A DNA stretch of 36,834 nucleotides from an uncultured Eubacterium sp. (GCA_900543365.1 UQRG01000004.1:1-36834); one strand, 5' to 3'; shown: positions 16,646-26,362, counted from the stretch's first letter. The notes: a model not told the origin generated them from the letters alone. Numbers and translations are program-made.

Positions 16646-16801
16646 ATTTAATCCTCCTTATGTGGGATAGTTGTAAAGTCCTATTCTAAAAGTACTACAT
16701 TTAATAGACCTTATTAGTCATCAAAAGCTGACTACTCCTCAGATTTCCCATAAATACTTTTGTAAAACCTAAAAGTGGAGTTTAATTTATATTTAGAATA
16801 T
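16646..16801 (-). other. 156-nt gap inside the cluster, no gene
   Basis: On the minus strand it contains AGTCA/TGACT arms around GCTTTTGA and an ACTCC/GGAGT pairing across about 35 nt. No T run, no convincing promoter and no ORF with a ribosome binding site (other than that of stp) were found. It may carry an internal promoter for stp-prkC. Confidence 0.35.
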
Positions 16802-17848
16802 TTACTCAACTTTTCCACGATTTTTATAGCTTTTTCTTAACTGTCCACAAGCAGCATTTATATCACTACCCAGCTTTCGTCTAACTGTTGTTTCAATACC
16901 CAGTTCTCTCAAAAGAGAAGCAAAGCTATTTATGTTTTCTTCTGTACTTCTTATATAATTATTTTCTTTAACATCATTAACCGGTATAAGATTAATATGG
17001 CACATTATACCCTTAAGGCGTGATGCCAACTCTCTTGCACAATCGCTACTATCATTGACCCCCTTAATAAGGGCATATTCAAATGTTACTCTTCTTTTAG
17101 TAGTGTCAGCATAATACTTAGCTGCTTTAATGAGAGAATCAATGTCATATCGTTTTGCAACAGGCATTGTATTTTGCCTAATTTCATTATTTGGTGCGTG
17201 TAGAGATATTGCAAGAGTTATTTGTAAATTTTCCTTTGCCAAATCATATATTTTATCTACAAGTCCGCAAGTAGAAAGAGTTATATGTCTATGGCTTAAA
17301 TTGTTACCTTCTTTAGAATGAATTATCTCCAAAAAATCTATAACATTATCATAATTGTCAAGAGGTTCTCCACTACCCATAATAACAACATTAGATACTC
17401 TTTCACCAATATCACGCTGTATTTCATATATTTGTGCTACCATTTCGCCAGGTAAAAGATTTCTCTCTAATCCATCTACTGTTGATGCACAAAATGTACA
17501 ACCCATTCGGCAACCGGCTTGGGAAGATATACATACTGCGTTGCCATAAGAATAACGCATTAAAACACTTTCAATAACTATATCATCACCTATATCAAAA
17601 AGATATTTACTTGTGTTATCTTCCTTTGAAACCAGCTTTTCTACAATTTTTATATTTTTGATAATATAATTTTCTTTTAACTTTTCCCTTAATGCCTTAG
17701 ACAAATTGGTCATTTCATCAAATGAAGTTACCTGTTTTTGATGAAGCCAACTAAATATTTGCTTTGCTCTAAAGGATTTTTCCCCCATATTAGCAAGCTC
17801 ATCACTTAGTTTAGGCAAAGTAAGAGAGCGTAGGTCAATTTTATCCAT
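16802..17848 (-). CDS. rlmN: 23S rRNA (adenine-2503-C2)-methyltransferase RlmN
   Basis: Radical SAM enzyme that methylates C2 of A2503 in 23S rRNA and A37 of some tRNAs. The iron-sulfur cysteines are Cys113, Cys117 and Cys120 in GCRMGCTFC; GSGEPL follows, and the second catalytic cysteine is Cys334 in NAACGQLR. The length of 348 is normal. The ATG overlaps the last codons of rsmB by 8 nt, so translation is coupled. A Cfr resistance enzyme would share the motif, but the position in the conserved rsmB-rlmN-stp-prkC order supports RlmN. Confidence 0.95.
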   Translation of the reverse strand: MDKIDLRSLTLPKLSDELANMGEKSFRAKQIFSWLHQKQVTSFDEMTNLSKALREKLKENYIIKNIKIVEKLVSKEDNTSKYLFDIGDDIVIESVLMRYSYGNAVCISSQAGCRMGCTFCASTVDGLERNLLPGEMVAQIYEIQRDIGERVSNVVIMGSGEPLDNYDNVIDFLEIIHSKEGNNLSHRHITLSTCGLVDKIYDLAKENLQITLAISLHAPNNEIRQNTMPVAKRYDIDSLIKAAKYYADTTKRRVTFEYALIKGVNDSSDCARELASRLKGIMCHINLIPVNDVKENNYIRSTEENINSFASLLRELGIETTVRRKLGSDINAACGQLRKSYKNRGKVE

Positions 17849-19169
17849 TTTTTCTCATCCTTGCTATAAAAAATCCATCTGTTCCATACTCAAAAGGCAA
17901 AAGCTGTATATATCCCTTTGAAATAGTATTGCTTTTTACCCTATTAGGTATATAATCTACAAGACTTTCAAGAGAAAATCCATATTCACTACAAAACCAA
18001 TTAACATTATCTATATTTTCCTTTGGTGATATAGTACAAGTTGAATAAACAAGAACTCCACCATCTTTAACAATATTAGCTGATGCTTTTAAAATATCTC
18101 TCTGTATTAAAACAAGGTCATCTATATCTGACATTGACTTGTTATACTTAATATCAGGCTTTTTGCGTAAAAGTCCAAGACCAGAGCAAGGTGCATCAAC
18201 TAAAACATAGTCTGCTTTAGTTTCATTATCTGCCTTAGAGGCATCTTTAAGCTCAGGCTTAACAGAAGTAAGTCCTAATCTCTTAGCACCGTCACTAATA
18301 AGATTAAGTTTGTGGTCATAAACATCTCTTGAATAAACTGTACCTGTGTTATTCATAAACTCAGCTATTGCAAAGGTTTTGCCACCAGGTGCGGCACATA
18401 CATCAGCTACAACTGAATTAGGTTCAGGTGAAAGAGCATAAACCGAAAGCATAGAGCTTTCATCCATTATATGAAATAAACCTTCATTATAGCACTTACT
18501 TTCTGAAATATTATGAGTTCTATAAATATACAAGCTATTATTAAGTAATGTATCACCATCAACAGCTATGCCCTCGCTACTAAGCCTATCCTTTAATGTC
18601 TTTTTATCTGTCTTAACAGTATTGACACAAATAGAAATTCGTGGAGGATTAGCAAAAGATTTACAAGTATTTTCAAGGTCACTATAAGTCATTGACTCTG
18701 ACCAATATTTAATAAGCCAATCAGGATAAGAATACTTTACAGCAAGAGCTTTTAACTTATCCTTTGGATAATCTATGTTATGCTTTTCTCTTGCTATAGT
18801 TCTTAAAACCCCATTAACAAAACCTGAAAGTGTTTGAAAATGTCGTTTTTTGGCAAGTATAACAGCCTCATTACAAGCAGCAGATACAGGAATTTTATCC
18901 ATATAAAGTATTTGATAAGCACCTATTCTTAAGTTATTAAGAATAAATGGCTTCATTTTATTGGTTTTAGTTTTTGAAAACTTATTTATAACATAGTCTA
19001 TATTAATAAGATTTCTTAAAGTCCCATTGACAAGCTCTGTAACAAAAGCTTTTTGAACAGATGTAAGCTCTGTATGGGTATTTAGTGTTTTTCTGAGAAT
19101 AATATTGTTGTAAGCTCCCTCTTGAAATATATCCATTAATATAAAAAGGGCTATTTCTCGTTCTTTCAT
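17841..19169 (-). CDS. rsmB: 16S rRNA (cytosine-967-C5)-methyltransferase RsmB
   Basis: Modifies C967 of 16S rRNA. A NusB-like helical RNA-binding domain (about 1-130) precedes the SAM-dependent domain with DVCAAPGGKT (SAM loop), DAPCSGLGLLRKKPD (motif IV) and the catalytic Cys of YSTCTI (motif VI). The frame is open from a TTG at 19184, but the ATG at 19167-19169 has TTGGAG at 9 nt and is preferred, giving 442 residues. It is the first gene of the minus-strand cluster; priA, def and fmt, common upstream partners in Clostridia, are absent here. Confidence 0.94.
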   Translation of the reverse strand: MKEREIALFILMDIFQEGAYNNIILRKTLNTHTELTSVQKAFVTELVNGTLRNLINIDYVINKFSKTKTNKMKPFILNNLRIGAYQILYMDKIPVSAACNEAVILAKKRHFQTLSGFVNGVLRTIAREKHNIDYPKDKLKALAVKYSYPDWLIKYWSESMTYSDLENTCKSFANPPRISICVNTVKTDKKTLKDRLSSEGIAVDGDTLLNNSLYIYRTHNISESKCYNEGLFHIMDESSMLSVYALSPEPNSVVADVCAAPGGKTFAIAEFMNNTGTVYSRDVYDHKLNLISDGAKRLGLTSVKPELKDASKADNETKADYVLVDAPCSGLGLLRKKPDIKYNKSMSDIDDLVLIQRDILKASANIVKDGGVLVYSTCTISPKENIDNVNWFCSEYGFSLESLVDYIPNRVKSNTISKGYIQLLPFEYGTDGFFIARMRKNG

Positions 19170-19201
19170 AAATTTTATCTCCAAAATACCTTTTAATTTT
19201 C

Positions 19202-19230
19202 TTTAAACTGTTGTATAATTGATATATAAT
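19202..19230 (+). promoter_or_regulatory. Probable promoter for plsC
   Basis: TTTAAA (19202-19207) and TATAAT (19225-19230) with a 17-nt spacer, about 65 nt upstream of the plsC ATG. The -35 matches the consensus at four of six positions. Confidence 0.45.
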
Positions 19231-19294
19231 AATCTAACTTATATGATAACACATTTCTGCAAAATAAAAAAGTATTTTTTTAAAGGAGTTTAAA

Positions 19295-20014
19295 ATGTTT
19301 AGAACAATTAAATGGTATGTTAAGTTTATAGGCTCACTTATAATAAAAAAGCCTTATTTAAAAAAGGCTGACAAGCTCCTTGCTGATGGTAAAAATAATG
19401 AATATGAAAAATTTGTAACTGAAAATGTTACTAGCTGGGCAATGAAAAGAATGAAAGATTCTGGTGCAAATGTTGTAGTACACGGTATTGAAAACTTGCC
19501 TAAAAATGGCAGTATGTTATTTGTATCTAACCACCAAAGTAACTTTGACATATTGCTTTTGCTTTCATACTTACCTGTCGCTAAAGGATTTGTAGCTAAG
19601 GTAGAGCTTGCTAAGTTTCCTTTTGTAAATGAATGGATGAAAAGAATACACTGTTTATTTATGGATAGAGGTGATATTAAACAATCTGCTCAAATAATAA
19701 TTGAGGGTATTAAACAGCTTAAAAATGGCATAAATATGGTTATTTTTCCAGAAGGTACAAGAAGTAAAACTGGAGAATTAGGCGAGTTTAAAGCTGGTAG
19801 TTTTAAATTAGCAATTAAAAGCAAAAGACCTCTTGTTCCAATTACTATTGACGGTACAAGAAATATTATGGAAGCTAACAACTACAAAATAAAAGCTGAA
19901 ACTGTGAATTTATATATTCATAAGCCTATTGACACAACAGAACTAAGTAAAGAGGATATAGCTCAACTTCCTGAAAAAGTTAAAGCTATTATAAACTCAG
20001 AATTAAGTAAATAA
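19295..20014 (+). CDS. plsC: 1-acyl-sn-glycerol-3-phosphate acyltransferase
   Basis: Adds the second acyl chain to lysophosphatidic acid in phospholipid synthesis at the inner membrane face. The catalytic motif is NHQSNFD (H-x4-D) near residues 77-83; the substrate-binding FPEGTRSKTG lies near 150-160, followed by VPITIDGT. Length is 239, normal. AAAGGAG lies 8 nt before the ATG. The short gene at 20045 follows in the same direction after 30 nt and shares the terminator at 20405. Confidence 0.93.
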   Translation: MFRTIKWYVKFIGSLIIKKPYLKKADKLLADGKNNEYEKFVTENVTSWAMKRMKDSGANVVVHGIENLPKNGSMLFVSNHQSNFDILLLLSYLPVAKGFVAKVELAKFPFVNEWMKRIHCLFMDRGDIKQSAQIIIEGIKQLKNGINMVIFPEGTRSKTGELGEFKAGSFKLAIKSKRPLVPITIDGTRNIMEANNYKIKAETVNLYIHKPIDTTELSKEDIAQLPEKVKAIINSELSK

Positions 20015-20044
20015 TTAAAACACAAAGAAAGAGAGGTTATTTAT

Positions 20045-20395
20045 ATGAAAAAGGAAAGATTATTAATTTTAAAAATGGTAAACGAGGGTAAAATTACTGT
20101 TGATGATGCTGTAAAATTGCTTGACAGCATAAAAAAGGAAAGCATTATAGATGCTGGTAATGTAATTGATAGTGTAAAAGAAAAAGTAACTGATTTTGTT
20201 GATGATGCTAAACCTGTTGTTAAAAAATATGCTACAAAAGCTATGGAAATAGGTGAAGATGTTTATCATAAAGGTAAAGCTAAAATGGGTGAGTACAAGC
20301 GTAAAGTAAAAGAAGACGACATAATTGATGAAGTGCCTGAAGCTAGTAAAATTGACAATGAAAATGTTGATGAAAGCACAAATGACAAAGAGTAA
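20045..20395 (+). CDS. Small protein with SHOCT-like N-terminal helix-turn-helix motif
   Basis: A 116-residue, highly charged cytoplasmic protein. The first 30 residues (RLLILKMVNEGKITVDDAVKLLDSI) match the SHOCT-like oligomerisation segment found at the front of YvlB/LiaX-type and DUF4097 proteins. The remaining part is amphipathic and Lys/Asp-rich, predicted helical, with no membrane segment and none of the beta-helix DUF4097 domain that usually follows. AGAGAGGT precedes the ATG. It may be a stand-alone envelope-stress accessory; this is inference from the domain only. Confidence 0.7.
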   Translation: MKKERLLILKMVNEGKITVDDAVKLLDSIKKESIIDAGNVIDSVKEKVTDFVDDAKPVVKKYATKAMEIGEDVYHKGKAKMGEYKRKVKEDDIIDEVPEASKIDNENVDESTNDKE

Positions 20396-20404
20396 TATTT
20401 AATC

Positions 20405-20436
20405 AAAAAAGGACGCCCATTGGGGCCGTCCTTTTT
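20405..20436. terminator. Bidirectional intrinsic terminator
   Basis: AAAAAAGGACG and CGTCCTTTTT arms with a GC-rich CCC/GGGG loop region. It separates plsC and its partner (plus) from the convergent secreted protein at 20501. Confidence 0.85.
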
Positions 20437-20500
20437 GCTGTAGATAAAATCGACAGTATTAAATTTTTGCAATAATACTTTACTTTAATTGCAAGTTCTT

Positions 20501-21685
20501 CTAATTATTTTCAATATAATTAGAAGAATTACGATATTTGTTATAAAACATTGTTCTTAAAAGATAGTTTAAGTCCTTAAAGCTACTACAATTATAAAGA
20601 TACTTGCCAACCATAATATCATTATAGAATGAATGATTATATATAACATAAATCTCTTTAACATAATGAACATACAGCAATTCAGCATCATTTTTCGGAA
20701 TAGTTTCTAAAACTTTAAACACTCTTCTTCTATCTACTGATTCCTCCTCAATAGACTTAAATCCCGTAATTCTTCTATTGTTGCTCATTGCAATATCTCT
20801 TTTTCTTAAAGCATTAATTTCTGTTTTTACATAATTTTTAAGGCTCTCTGAAACATCAGCAAAATTATAAGGTTCTACAAAATTATCAGAAAAAGGCAAT
20901 CCTTTATTTGTTACTGTATAATTATTAGATATATCTGTTATATTTACACCCGACTTAAAAATTATCTCTGTATCCTTTGGTATTGTAACTATAATGTTAT
21001 CAAATGTTACATCTTTTCTTGCATTTTCATAAAATTTGTTATGAATAGTGTATTTAGCTAAAGGCTTAAGTTCATTTGAATACTTTGTAAACTTGTAATA
21101 AGCGAAATAACCAACCGGCTCATCATTAGCAACACTTACTTTATAAGACTTGCCTGCGGTAACTAATTTATCTGAAGGCATATATCCATCACCTGTAACA
21201 TCAATATCTATATTAGATATATCTCTTATAGCAATTGCATAACAATTCTCCATATAAACAAAATCATAATTTGAATTTTTATTCTTTTTCTTATCATAAT
21301 TTGTAAAATTCAAATAGGTATTATATTCAAAATAACGGGATATTGTACAGCTACCTTGATTTTTAGGCAAGGAGTCATCAAGAAAACTATAATATTCATT
21401 ATTTTCAAAATAATGTGGATAAATATAATCTGACTCTATACCATAACTCAACTTTCTGTTTTTAACAAATTCTGCTTTTTCACCCTTTTGGTTATCATAA
21501 ACACCTACAAAAGCCGGCTTGCTCTTATCCTTTTGTATAAAAATATAAGCATTAGCAGGCAAATCATAGCCTATTTTGTAAACCTGATTTTCATACTTTG
21601 TAACTGTGGTATCTGCATAAGTAGGTACAACAGCAATAAGCATAACAAATGCCATAAAAAACGACAACAACGACTTAATTTTCAT
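20501..21685 (-). CDS. Secreted protein of unknown function with two YKxGxDxPA-like repeats
   Basis: A 394-residue exported protein. Residues 1-24 are a signal peptide (FMAFVMLIAVVPTYA). Two regions, about 28-155 and 155-250, resemble beta-rich repeats of Bacillota surface proteins that start with a Y-K-V-G-x-D-I-P-A-G-E-Y pattern: here YKIGYDLPANAYIF and later YKVSVANDEPVGYF, each followed by a FxENxxY-like segment. The C-terminal 140 residues are charged, with RRITGF and ESVDRRRVF, and unlike anything I recognise. GAGGGGG precedes the ATG, and a consensus promoter lies just upstream. It is the last gene of the surface pectin island but has no carbohydrate-active domain. Confidence 0.75.
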   Translation of the reverse strand: MKIKSLLSFFMAFVMLIAVVPTYADTTVTKYENQVYKIGYDLPANAYIFIQKDKSKPAFVGVYDNQKGEKAEFVKNRKLSYGIESDYIYPHYFENNEYYSFLDDSLPKNQGSCTISRYFEYNTYLNFTNYDKKKNKNSNYDFVYMENCYAIAIRDISNIDIDVTGDGYMPSDKLVTAGKSYKVSVANDEPVGYFAYYKFTKYSNELKPLAKYTIHNKFYENARKDVTFDNIIVTIPKDTEIIFKSGVNITDISNNYTVTNKGLPFSDNFVEPYNFADVSESLKNYVKTEINALRKRDIAMSNNRRITGFKSIEEESVDRRRVFKVLETIPKNDAELLYVHYVKEIYVIYNHSFYNDIMVGKYLYNCSSFKDLNYLLRTMFYNKYRNSSNYIENN

Positions 21686-21719
21686 AAAAATTGCCCCCTC
21701 TTAATTTAAGTATATTTTA

Positions 21720-21748
21720 ATTATAACACATAGTTTGAAATAATACAA
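21720..21748 (-). promoter_or_regulatory. Sigma-A type promoter for the secreted protein at 20501-21685
   Basis: Minus strand TTGTAT (21743-21748), 17-nt spacer, TATAAT (21720-21725) with an extended TGT before the -10. Confidence 0.75.
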
Positions 21749-21786
21749 TAAATATATAAAAACTTTTTATCACTATAAACAAAAAA

Positions 21787-21811
21787 AGAACCACTGATAA
21801 ACAGTGGTTCT
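21787..21811 (-). terminator. Intrinsic terminator after the dockerin pectinesterase gene
   Basis: Perfect arms AGAACCACTG and CAGTGGTTCT around five bases; on the minus strand the stem is followed by TTTTTT. It lies 19 nt past the stop at 21830. Confidence 0.9.
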
Positions 21812-21829
21812 CTCTATAGTAAATATAAA

Positions 21830-24800
21830 TTACTTAACTACTAAATTAATGTTCTTAAATGTTACATCAGCATTTCTTGTAACAGTAACACCTACGAAAT
21901 CCTTAGCAGTATTGCTCTTATTAGTATCTACACCTTCAATAGTCTGAGGAGCGTCGTTACCATACTGAACAGTGTAAACACCATTAGTTCTACTTAATTT
22001 AAGGTCTACAGTATCACCAGTCTTAGGAGCTGTAGTTGCTACAGGCATAGTTGTTCTATCAAGAGAACCAGCCTTTCTAGTCATAGCTGAGAAAGGAGTA
22101 AGTCCAGCTGTAATTTTCTGTGGGAAGCAACCTACACCAACCCAATCTGTTGCAGTACCAAAAGATGAACCTGTAAATACATTATCTCTACAAATAAGAC
22201 CAAATGCAGTTTGAGACTCTGCAGCATATCTATTAATAACAGCAGTTGCAGTTAATTCAAAGTCCTTATTAGCATCAATTTCATCAAAATACATTACAAA
22301 ACCGTCACTAGAACCCTGAATCTTACCCTTATTATTATCACAAACTAACTGAACTTCCTTACCAGGAGTAATTTCGTTAATCTGATGATTTGGATGAGAA
22401 TCTTCAGTTAAAGAATCAGCACCTGTACCAGTACCAAATACAGCACCAGCCCAGTCACCTGATGTGTGCCAAAGTGAACTTGGAACATAAATTGACTCAT
22501 CAAATGGTGTCCAATTAGGATTTAAGCTCATTGTGTGAGCATCTTCAGCCTTAGGTGGCTCTATACTTGTAATATGAGCAGCTAACTTAGTTAAATCAGC
22601 ATTACTGCTAGCCTTAATATCCTTAGCCATCATACTAGCTACATAAGAAGCACCGTACTTATTAAGGTGAGTATTGTCAACAGACATTTCAACACCAGCT
22701 GCGTGAAGAGCTGCAGCACCAGTAGCACCAGTATCCTTATCTGTTGCCTTCTTACCAGGAGTTAAAGTTTCATAAAGTGACTTAGTATTCTCTAAGTTAT
22801 CAATAACAGCAACATTTAACTTTTCACCTAAAGCCTTAACAGCAGCAGGATAGTTACCATTATCTGTTATATGAATATCATTATTGCCCCAAACAATAGC
22901 ACCATTACTTGCATCAACTTTTTCCTGTCTTCTTACTGTAGAAGTACAAAGAATAGGAGTTGCACCAGCATCAAGAGCTACCTTAATATAGTTATCATAT
23001 AAAGACTTTTCAAAAGAACCTTCTTCTGTATAGTCACCAGCAGTTTTAGCAGGCTTAGTACCTCTATATGAATCTGTCTTTTCATCATTATGACCAAAAG
23101 CAATAATAAGGTAGTCACCAGCCTTAATATCACTCTTAAGTTTTGCATAGTTAGCTGTTGCAAGCTCATCAGTTGCACCATTTTCATTTATACCGGCAGC
23201 AAAACTCTTAGAGCTTCTACCAGATAAAGCAAGATTTACAATATTTGTATTTTCGTCAAAGTAATCCTTTAACATTGTACCAAAACCAACTCTCTTATAG
23301 AAATAAGAAACATCTTCAGTTTCAGCATAGTCACAACCAGTTGAGTCACCTACAACAAAAACATTAACTTGTTCTGTTGATGTATTTGGTTCAGTTGTAG
23401 CTTCAGTTGTAGCTTCTGTTGTAGCTTCTGTTGTAGCTTCTGTTGTTACTTCTGGATTAGTATCATCCTTTTCAACAGGGAACTTAAATGAACCATCAAG
23501 TACTTTCTGTAAAATTAAAGCTACATCTTCAGAATCAATTATGCCATTACCACTTACATCAGCAAGTCCTACATTAAATCTTTCAACATTATGAGCTAAT
23601 GCATATTCTAATGTTGCGTTTACATCAGTAATATCAATAACCTTATCGCCATTTACATCGCCCCATACCTTAACTGGAACATTGTAACTATAATGAACAG
23701 GATTCCAACCTGCAAGATAAGTATTAACTGTATCGCCAGTTGTTAAATTACTAATAGTTGTTGCATCTTCAACCTGCTTACCAATAGCAGTAGTAAATGC
23801 ACGATTATAACAAGTATTTTTGTACTCGTTAAAGTCAGCCTTAGCTAATTCACCAGAAGACATTTCTGCCCAACCAGTATTATTAATTAAACCATTAGTT
23901 TCGCACTTAACAAAGTAAGTACAAGAGTTCTCACCCCAAGTTCTACCATAGTATCCTAAAGCACCTGATAAACTTGCATCATCCTTAGTAATTTCACAAT
24001 TTCTAAAGATATATGGGCTAGTCTTAGGAGCTACAATATAGCCAATCTTAGCATTGTTACCATTAGTATCGTTTGGATAAGTCTTGAACTGAAGTTCACA
24101 GTTATCAAATATTGCAGTAAATTCACCACAGATATAGTCAACATTACCACCAATTACACAATCCTTAAAATAAGTGTGGTAACCATTATTAGCACTACCA
24201 TTTCTACCTAATGTATCCTGAGAAGAAAGAATCTTACAATTGTAGGCTTCAATGTTATCAGCCTCAATATAGAAAGAATTTGATCTTTCCTTGTAAGCAA
24301 ACTCGCCTACAGGAGCACCCTTAGTTCTTTCTGGCATATTGATACCTTCAACACCATCTTCAATTTCCTTATCAGTTACTTCATAGTTAAATGTATTTAA
24401 GAAAGTAGTATCTTCAGCAATAAAGTTGTTACCTCTTATAATAGCAACACCACCCCAAAGGTTACCACTTGCTTCTGTCTTAGAATACTTATCATAGAAA
24501 AGTCTTTCATTAAATAAGCCATCACTACCTACTGAGTAGTACTTATAAGTCTGACCATAGTACCAAGAAATAGTATGACCATTACCCTTTAATGTAATGT
24601 AAGGAGCATCAAATACAATCTGTTCCTGAATATCATCAGTTAATTCAATAGTCATTCTACCTTCTTCGCCTTCTGGTCTATCACCCATATTTCTAATATA
24701 AGCAACAGCTGACTTTAATGTTGGGAATTCTGCACTAGGAACACTAATAGTAGTCTTAGAAGCATCAAAGTTAGTTACATCCTCAACAGTAATCCAGTAA

Positions 24801-26362
24801 AGGTAAGTTGTAGCTGAACCCTTTGCATTAATAGTTACAGAAGTATCTGTACCATTAGTTATGTAAGAATTAGTAACAGGGCTAGCTGCACTACTTGAAG
24901 AATCTGCAGTTACTTCATTCTCGCCATTAATATCCCAAGTACCTGAATACCAACCAGCAACAGTAATTTTCTGCTTACCAGTTACAGGAACTGTAATAGA
25001 AGAACCTTCAAGTAACTTAACAGAAGTTGAGTTATTAGGAGTTACATTATTTAAAGTTAAAGCAGTACTTCCAGCAGCAACTTCTTCTGGAATAACATAC
25101 TTATCCTTAACTAATGACTCAAGATAAACATCATTATTTGCAGTTTCAGTTTCTGGAACAGCAACTCTATCAGCTGTAAATACTTTATCTGATGTTATTG
25201 TAGTCTTGTAGTCGCCAGGCTTAAGAACTACACTGTAAGCACCATCTTTAATAGTACCTTCAACAGCACTACCATTAACAGTATTTGAAAATTCAATCTT
25301 AGTTACAGAAGCAACAGCATCTGCATCACCAATAAACTTACCACTAAGTGTTACATCAGGAATTACAGTTAAATCAATAGTAATAGGTCCATTGTCAACT
25401 GCCTTGAATGTATCAGAACCATTAACAAGAGCTCTTGCACCACCATCACTAGTAGTAAGCTTGTAAGTATGGTTCTTTGCAAGTTCTACAGAACTAGTTG
25501 ACTTATCAATCTTAGCAGCCTCAATTCCTAAAGCCACATCAGTTAATGTAATAACTACATTGTCATAGTTATATTTACCATCTTCATTCCATGGATTAAG
25601 AGCAACATTAACATTTTCATCAACGATGAATTCAACACCAGCAAAACCACAGTTGTTAGTCTTACCTGTTGTTGAAAGAACATAAGTATGACCTGCCTCT
25701 GCCTTAAAAGCATAGAACTCAGCACCAGCTGCTGAATCCATAGTTGTTACAGGAGCTGTAGTAGGGTCAGTAAAATCAGATACTCTTAAGAAAGAGCTAG
25801 AGAAGAAGTAGCAAGTAAATGTACCAGTTACACTAGGTGTAAATACAAGTGAAGAACCTGCATCTGGAACCTTTGTAAATGCATTACATTCTTTAGGTCT
25901 GTTACCAGCCTTGTAAGCATTTGCAACTCTGTCACCTCTATTAAGATTCTGGAAATTAGCATTATCAGGCACAGTATAATCTTCACCCTTAAGACCAGGT
26001 ACTAATCTAAGAATACCATTAGTAAGTTTATAATTACCAGCCTTTACACCTTTACCAGTTTCAATATCAACTGCAAAGTCATCAAACCAGAATGTATCAG
26101 CACCAACTTCAACAGCTGAATCATCTACTGATTGTTCTGTTGTGGCTTCTGATACAGCAACTGTAGTTGTTTCACTTGAAACTTCAACAACAGTTGTAGT
26201 TTCTGTTGGAGTTTCTACTGAATCACCAGAAGCAACTACTTCAGGCTTAACTCCACCATCAGTTATATCCGCACTAGCAAACATAACATTAGATAACATA
26301 CAAGAAACTAACATTACAAATGCAATAATACGGCTAACTGTTCTTTTAGAACCATCTTTCAT
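21830..26362 (-). CDS. Secreted pectin methylesterase (CE8) - dockerin - rhamnogalacturonan acetylesterase (CE12-type)
   Basis: A 1510-residue multidomain pectin enzyme. Order: signal peptide (1-32); Thr-rich linker (50-78); jelly-roll-like module (about 90-255); beta-rich segments (about 265-420); second jelly-roll-like module (about 428-528, closing YWITVED); CE8 beta-helix (about 536-888) with SQDTL at 714-718, GGNVDYICG (catalytic Asp742) and GRTW near 806; type I dockerin (896-960) with two calcium loops, DVNGDKVID and DVSGNGIID; a TTEA-repeat linker (about 972-995); SGNH/GDSL domain with GDST (1005-1008), SGRSS, GHND (1090-1093) and the DNTH dyad (Asp1229, His1232); and a C-terminal lectin-like module (1296-1510). 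Methyl and acetyl groups on pectin would be removed. The ATG at 26360-26362 has GGAGG at 9 nt; an upstream TTG is too close. Confidence 0.92.
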   Translation of the reverse strand: MKDGSKRTVSRIIAFVMLVSCMLSNVMFASADITDGGVKPEVVASGDSVETPTETTTVVEVSSETTTVAVSEATTEQSVDDSAVEVGADTFWFDDFAVDIETGKGVKAGNYKLTNGILRLVPGLKGEDYTVPDNANFQNLNRGDRVANAYKAGNRPKECNAFTKVPDAGSSLVFTPSVTGTFTCYFFSSSFLRVSDFTDPTTAPVTTMDSAAGAEFYAFKAEAGHTYVLSTTGKTNNCGFAGVEFIVDENVNVALNPWNEDGKYNYDNVVITLTDVALGIEAAKIDKSTSSVELAKNHTYKLTTSDGGARALVNGSDTFKAVDNGPITIDLTVIPDVTLSGKFIGDADAVASVTKIEFSNTVNGSAVEGTIKDGAYSVVLKPGDYKTTITSDKVFTADRVAVPETETANNDVYLESLVKDKYVIPEEVAAGSTALTLNNVTPNNSTSVKLLEGSSITVPVTGKQKITVAGWYSGTWDINGENEVTADSSSSAASPVTNSYITNGTDTSVTINAKGSATTYLYWITVEDVTNFDASKTTISVPSAEFPTLKSAVAYIRNMGDRPEGEEGRMTIELTDDIQEQIVFDAPYITLKGNGHTISWYYGQTYKYYSVGSDGLFNERLFYDKYSKTEASGNLWGGVAIIRGNNFIAEDTTFLNTFNYEVTDKEIEDGVEGINMPERTKGAPVGEFAYKERSNSFYIEADNIEAYNCKILSSQDTLGRNGSANNGYHTYFKDCVIGGNVDYICGEFTAIFDNCELQFKTYPNDTNGNNAKIGYIVAPKTSPYIFRNCEITKDDASLSGALGYYGRTWGENSCTYFVKCETNGLINNTGWAEMSSGELAKADFNEYKNTCYNRAFTTAIGKQVEDATTISNLTTGDTVNTYLAGWNPVHYSYNVPVKVWGDVNGDKVIDITDVNATLEYALAHNVERFNVGLADVSGNGIIDSEDVALILQKVLDGSFKFPVEKDDTNPEVTTEATTEATTEATTEATTEPNTSTEQVNVFVVGDSTGCDYAETEDVSYFYKRVGFGTMLKDYFDENTNIVNLALSGRSSKSFAAGINENGATDELATANYAKLKSDIKAGDYLIIAFGHNDEKTDSYRGTKPAKTAGDYTEEGSFEKSLYDNYIKVALDAGATPILCTSTVRRQEKVDASNGAIVWGNNDIHITDNGNYPAAVKALGEKLNVAVIDNLENTKSLYETLTPGKKATDKDTGATGAAALHAAGVEMSVDNTHLNKYGASYVASMMAKDIKASSNADLTKLAAHITSIEPPKAEDAHTMSLNPNWTPFDESIYVPSSLWHTSGDWAGAVFGTGTGADSLTEDSHPNHQINEITPGKEVQLVCDNNKGKIQGSSDGFVMYFDEIDANKDFELTATAVINRYAAESQTAFGLICRDNVFTGSSFGTATDWVGVGCFPQKITAGLTPFSAMTRKAGSLDRTTMPVATTAPKTGDTVDLKLSRTNGVYTVQYGNDAPQTIEGVDTNKSNTAKDFVGVTVTRNADVTFKNINLVVK
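23391..23452 (-). repeat. Tandem 12-bp repeat encoding TTEA linker units
   Basis: About five copies of a 12-nt unit (plus strand GTTGTAGCTTCT with small variants) encode the Thr/Glu/Ala linker between dockerin and acetylesterase. Identical in-frame units could gain or lose copies by slippage without breaking the frame. Confidence 0.8.

Noticed and set aside
16802..17848. Cfr-type resistance methyltransferase instead of RlmN
   Set aside because: The gene sits in the conserved rsmB-rlmN-stp-prkC order with typical RlmN length, so the housekeeping enzyme is more likely.
23391..23452. Short tandem repeats as a CRISPR array
   Set aside because: Units are 12 nt, contiguous without spacers, and in frame within a coding linker; no cas genes are present.
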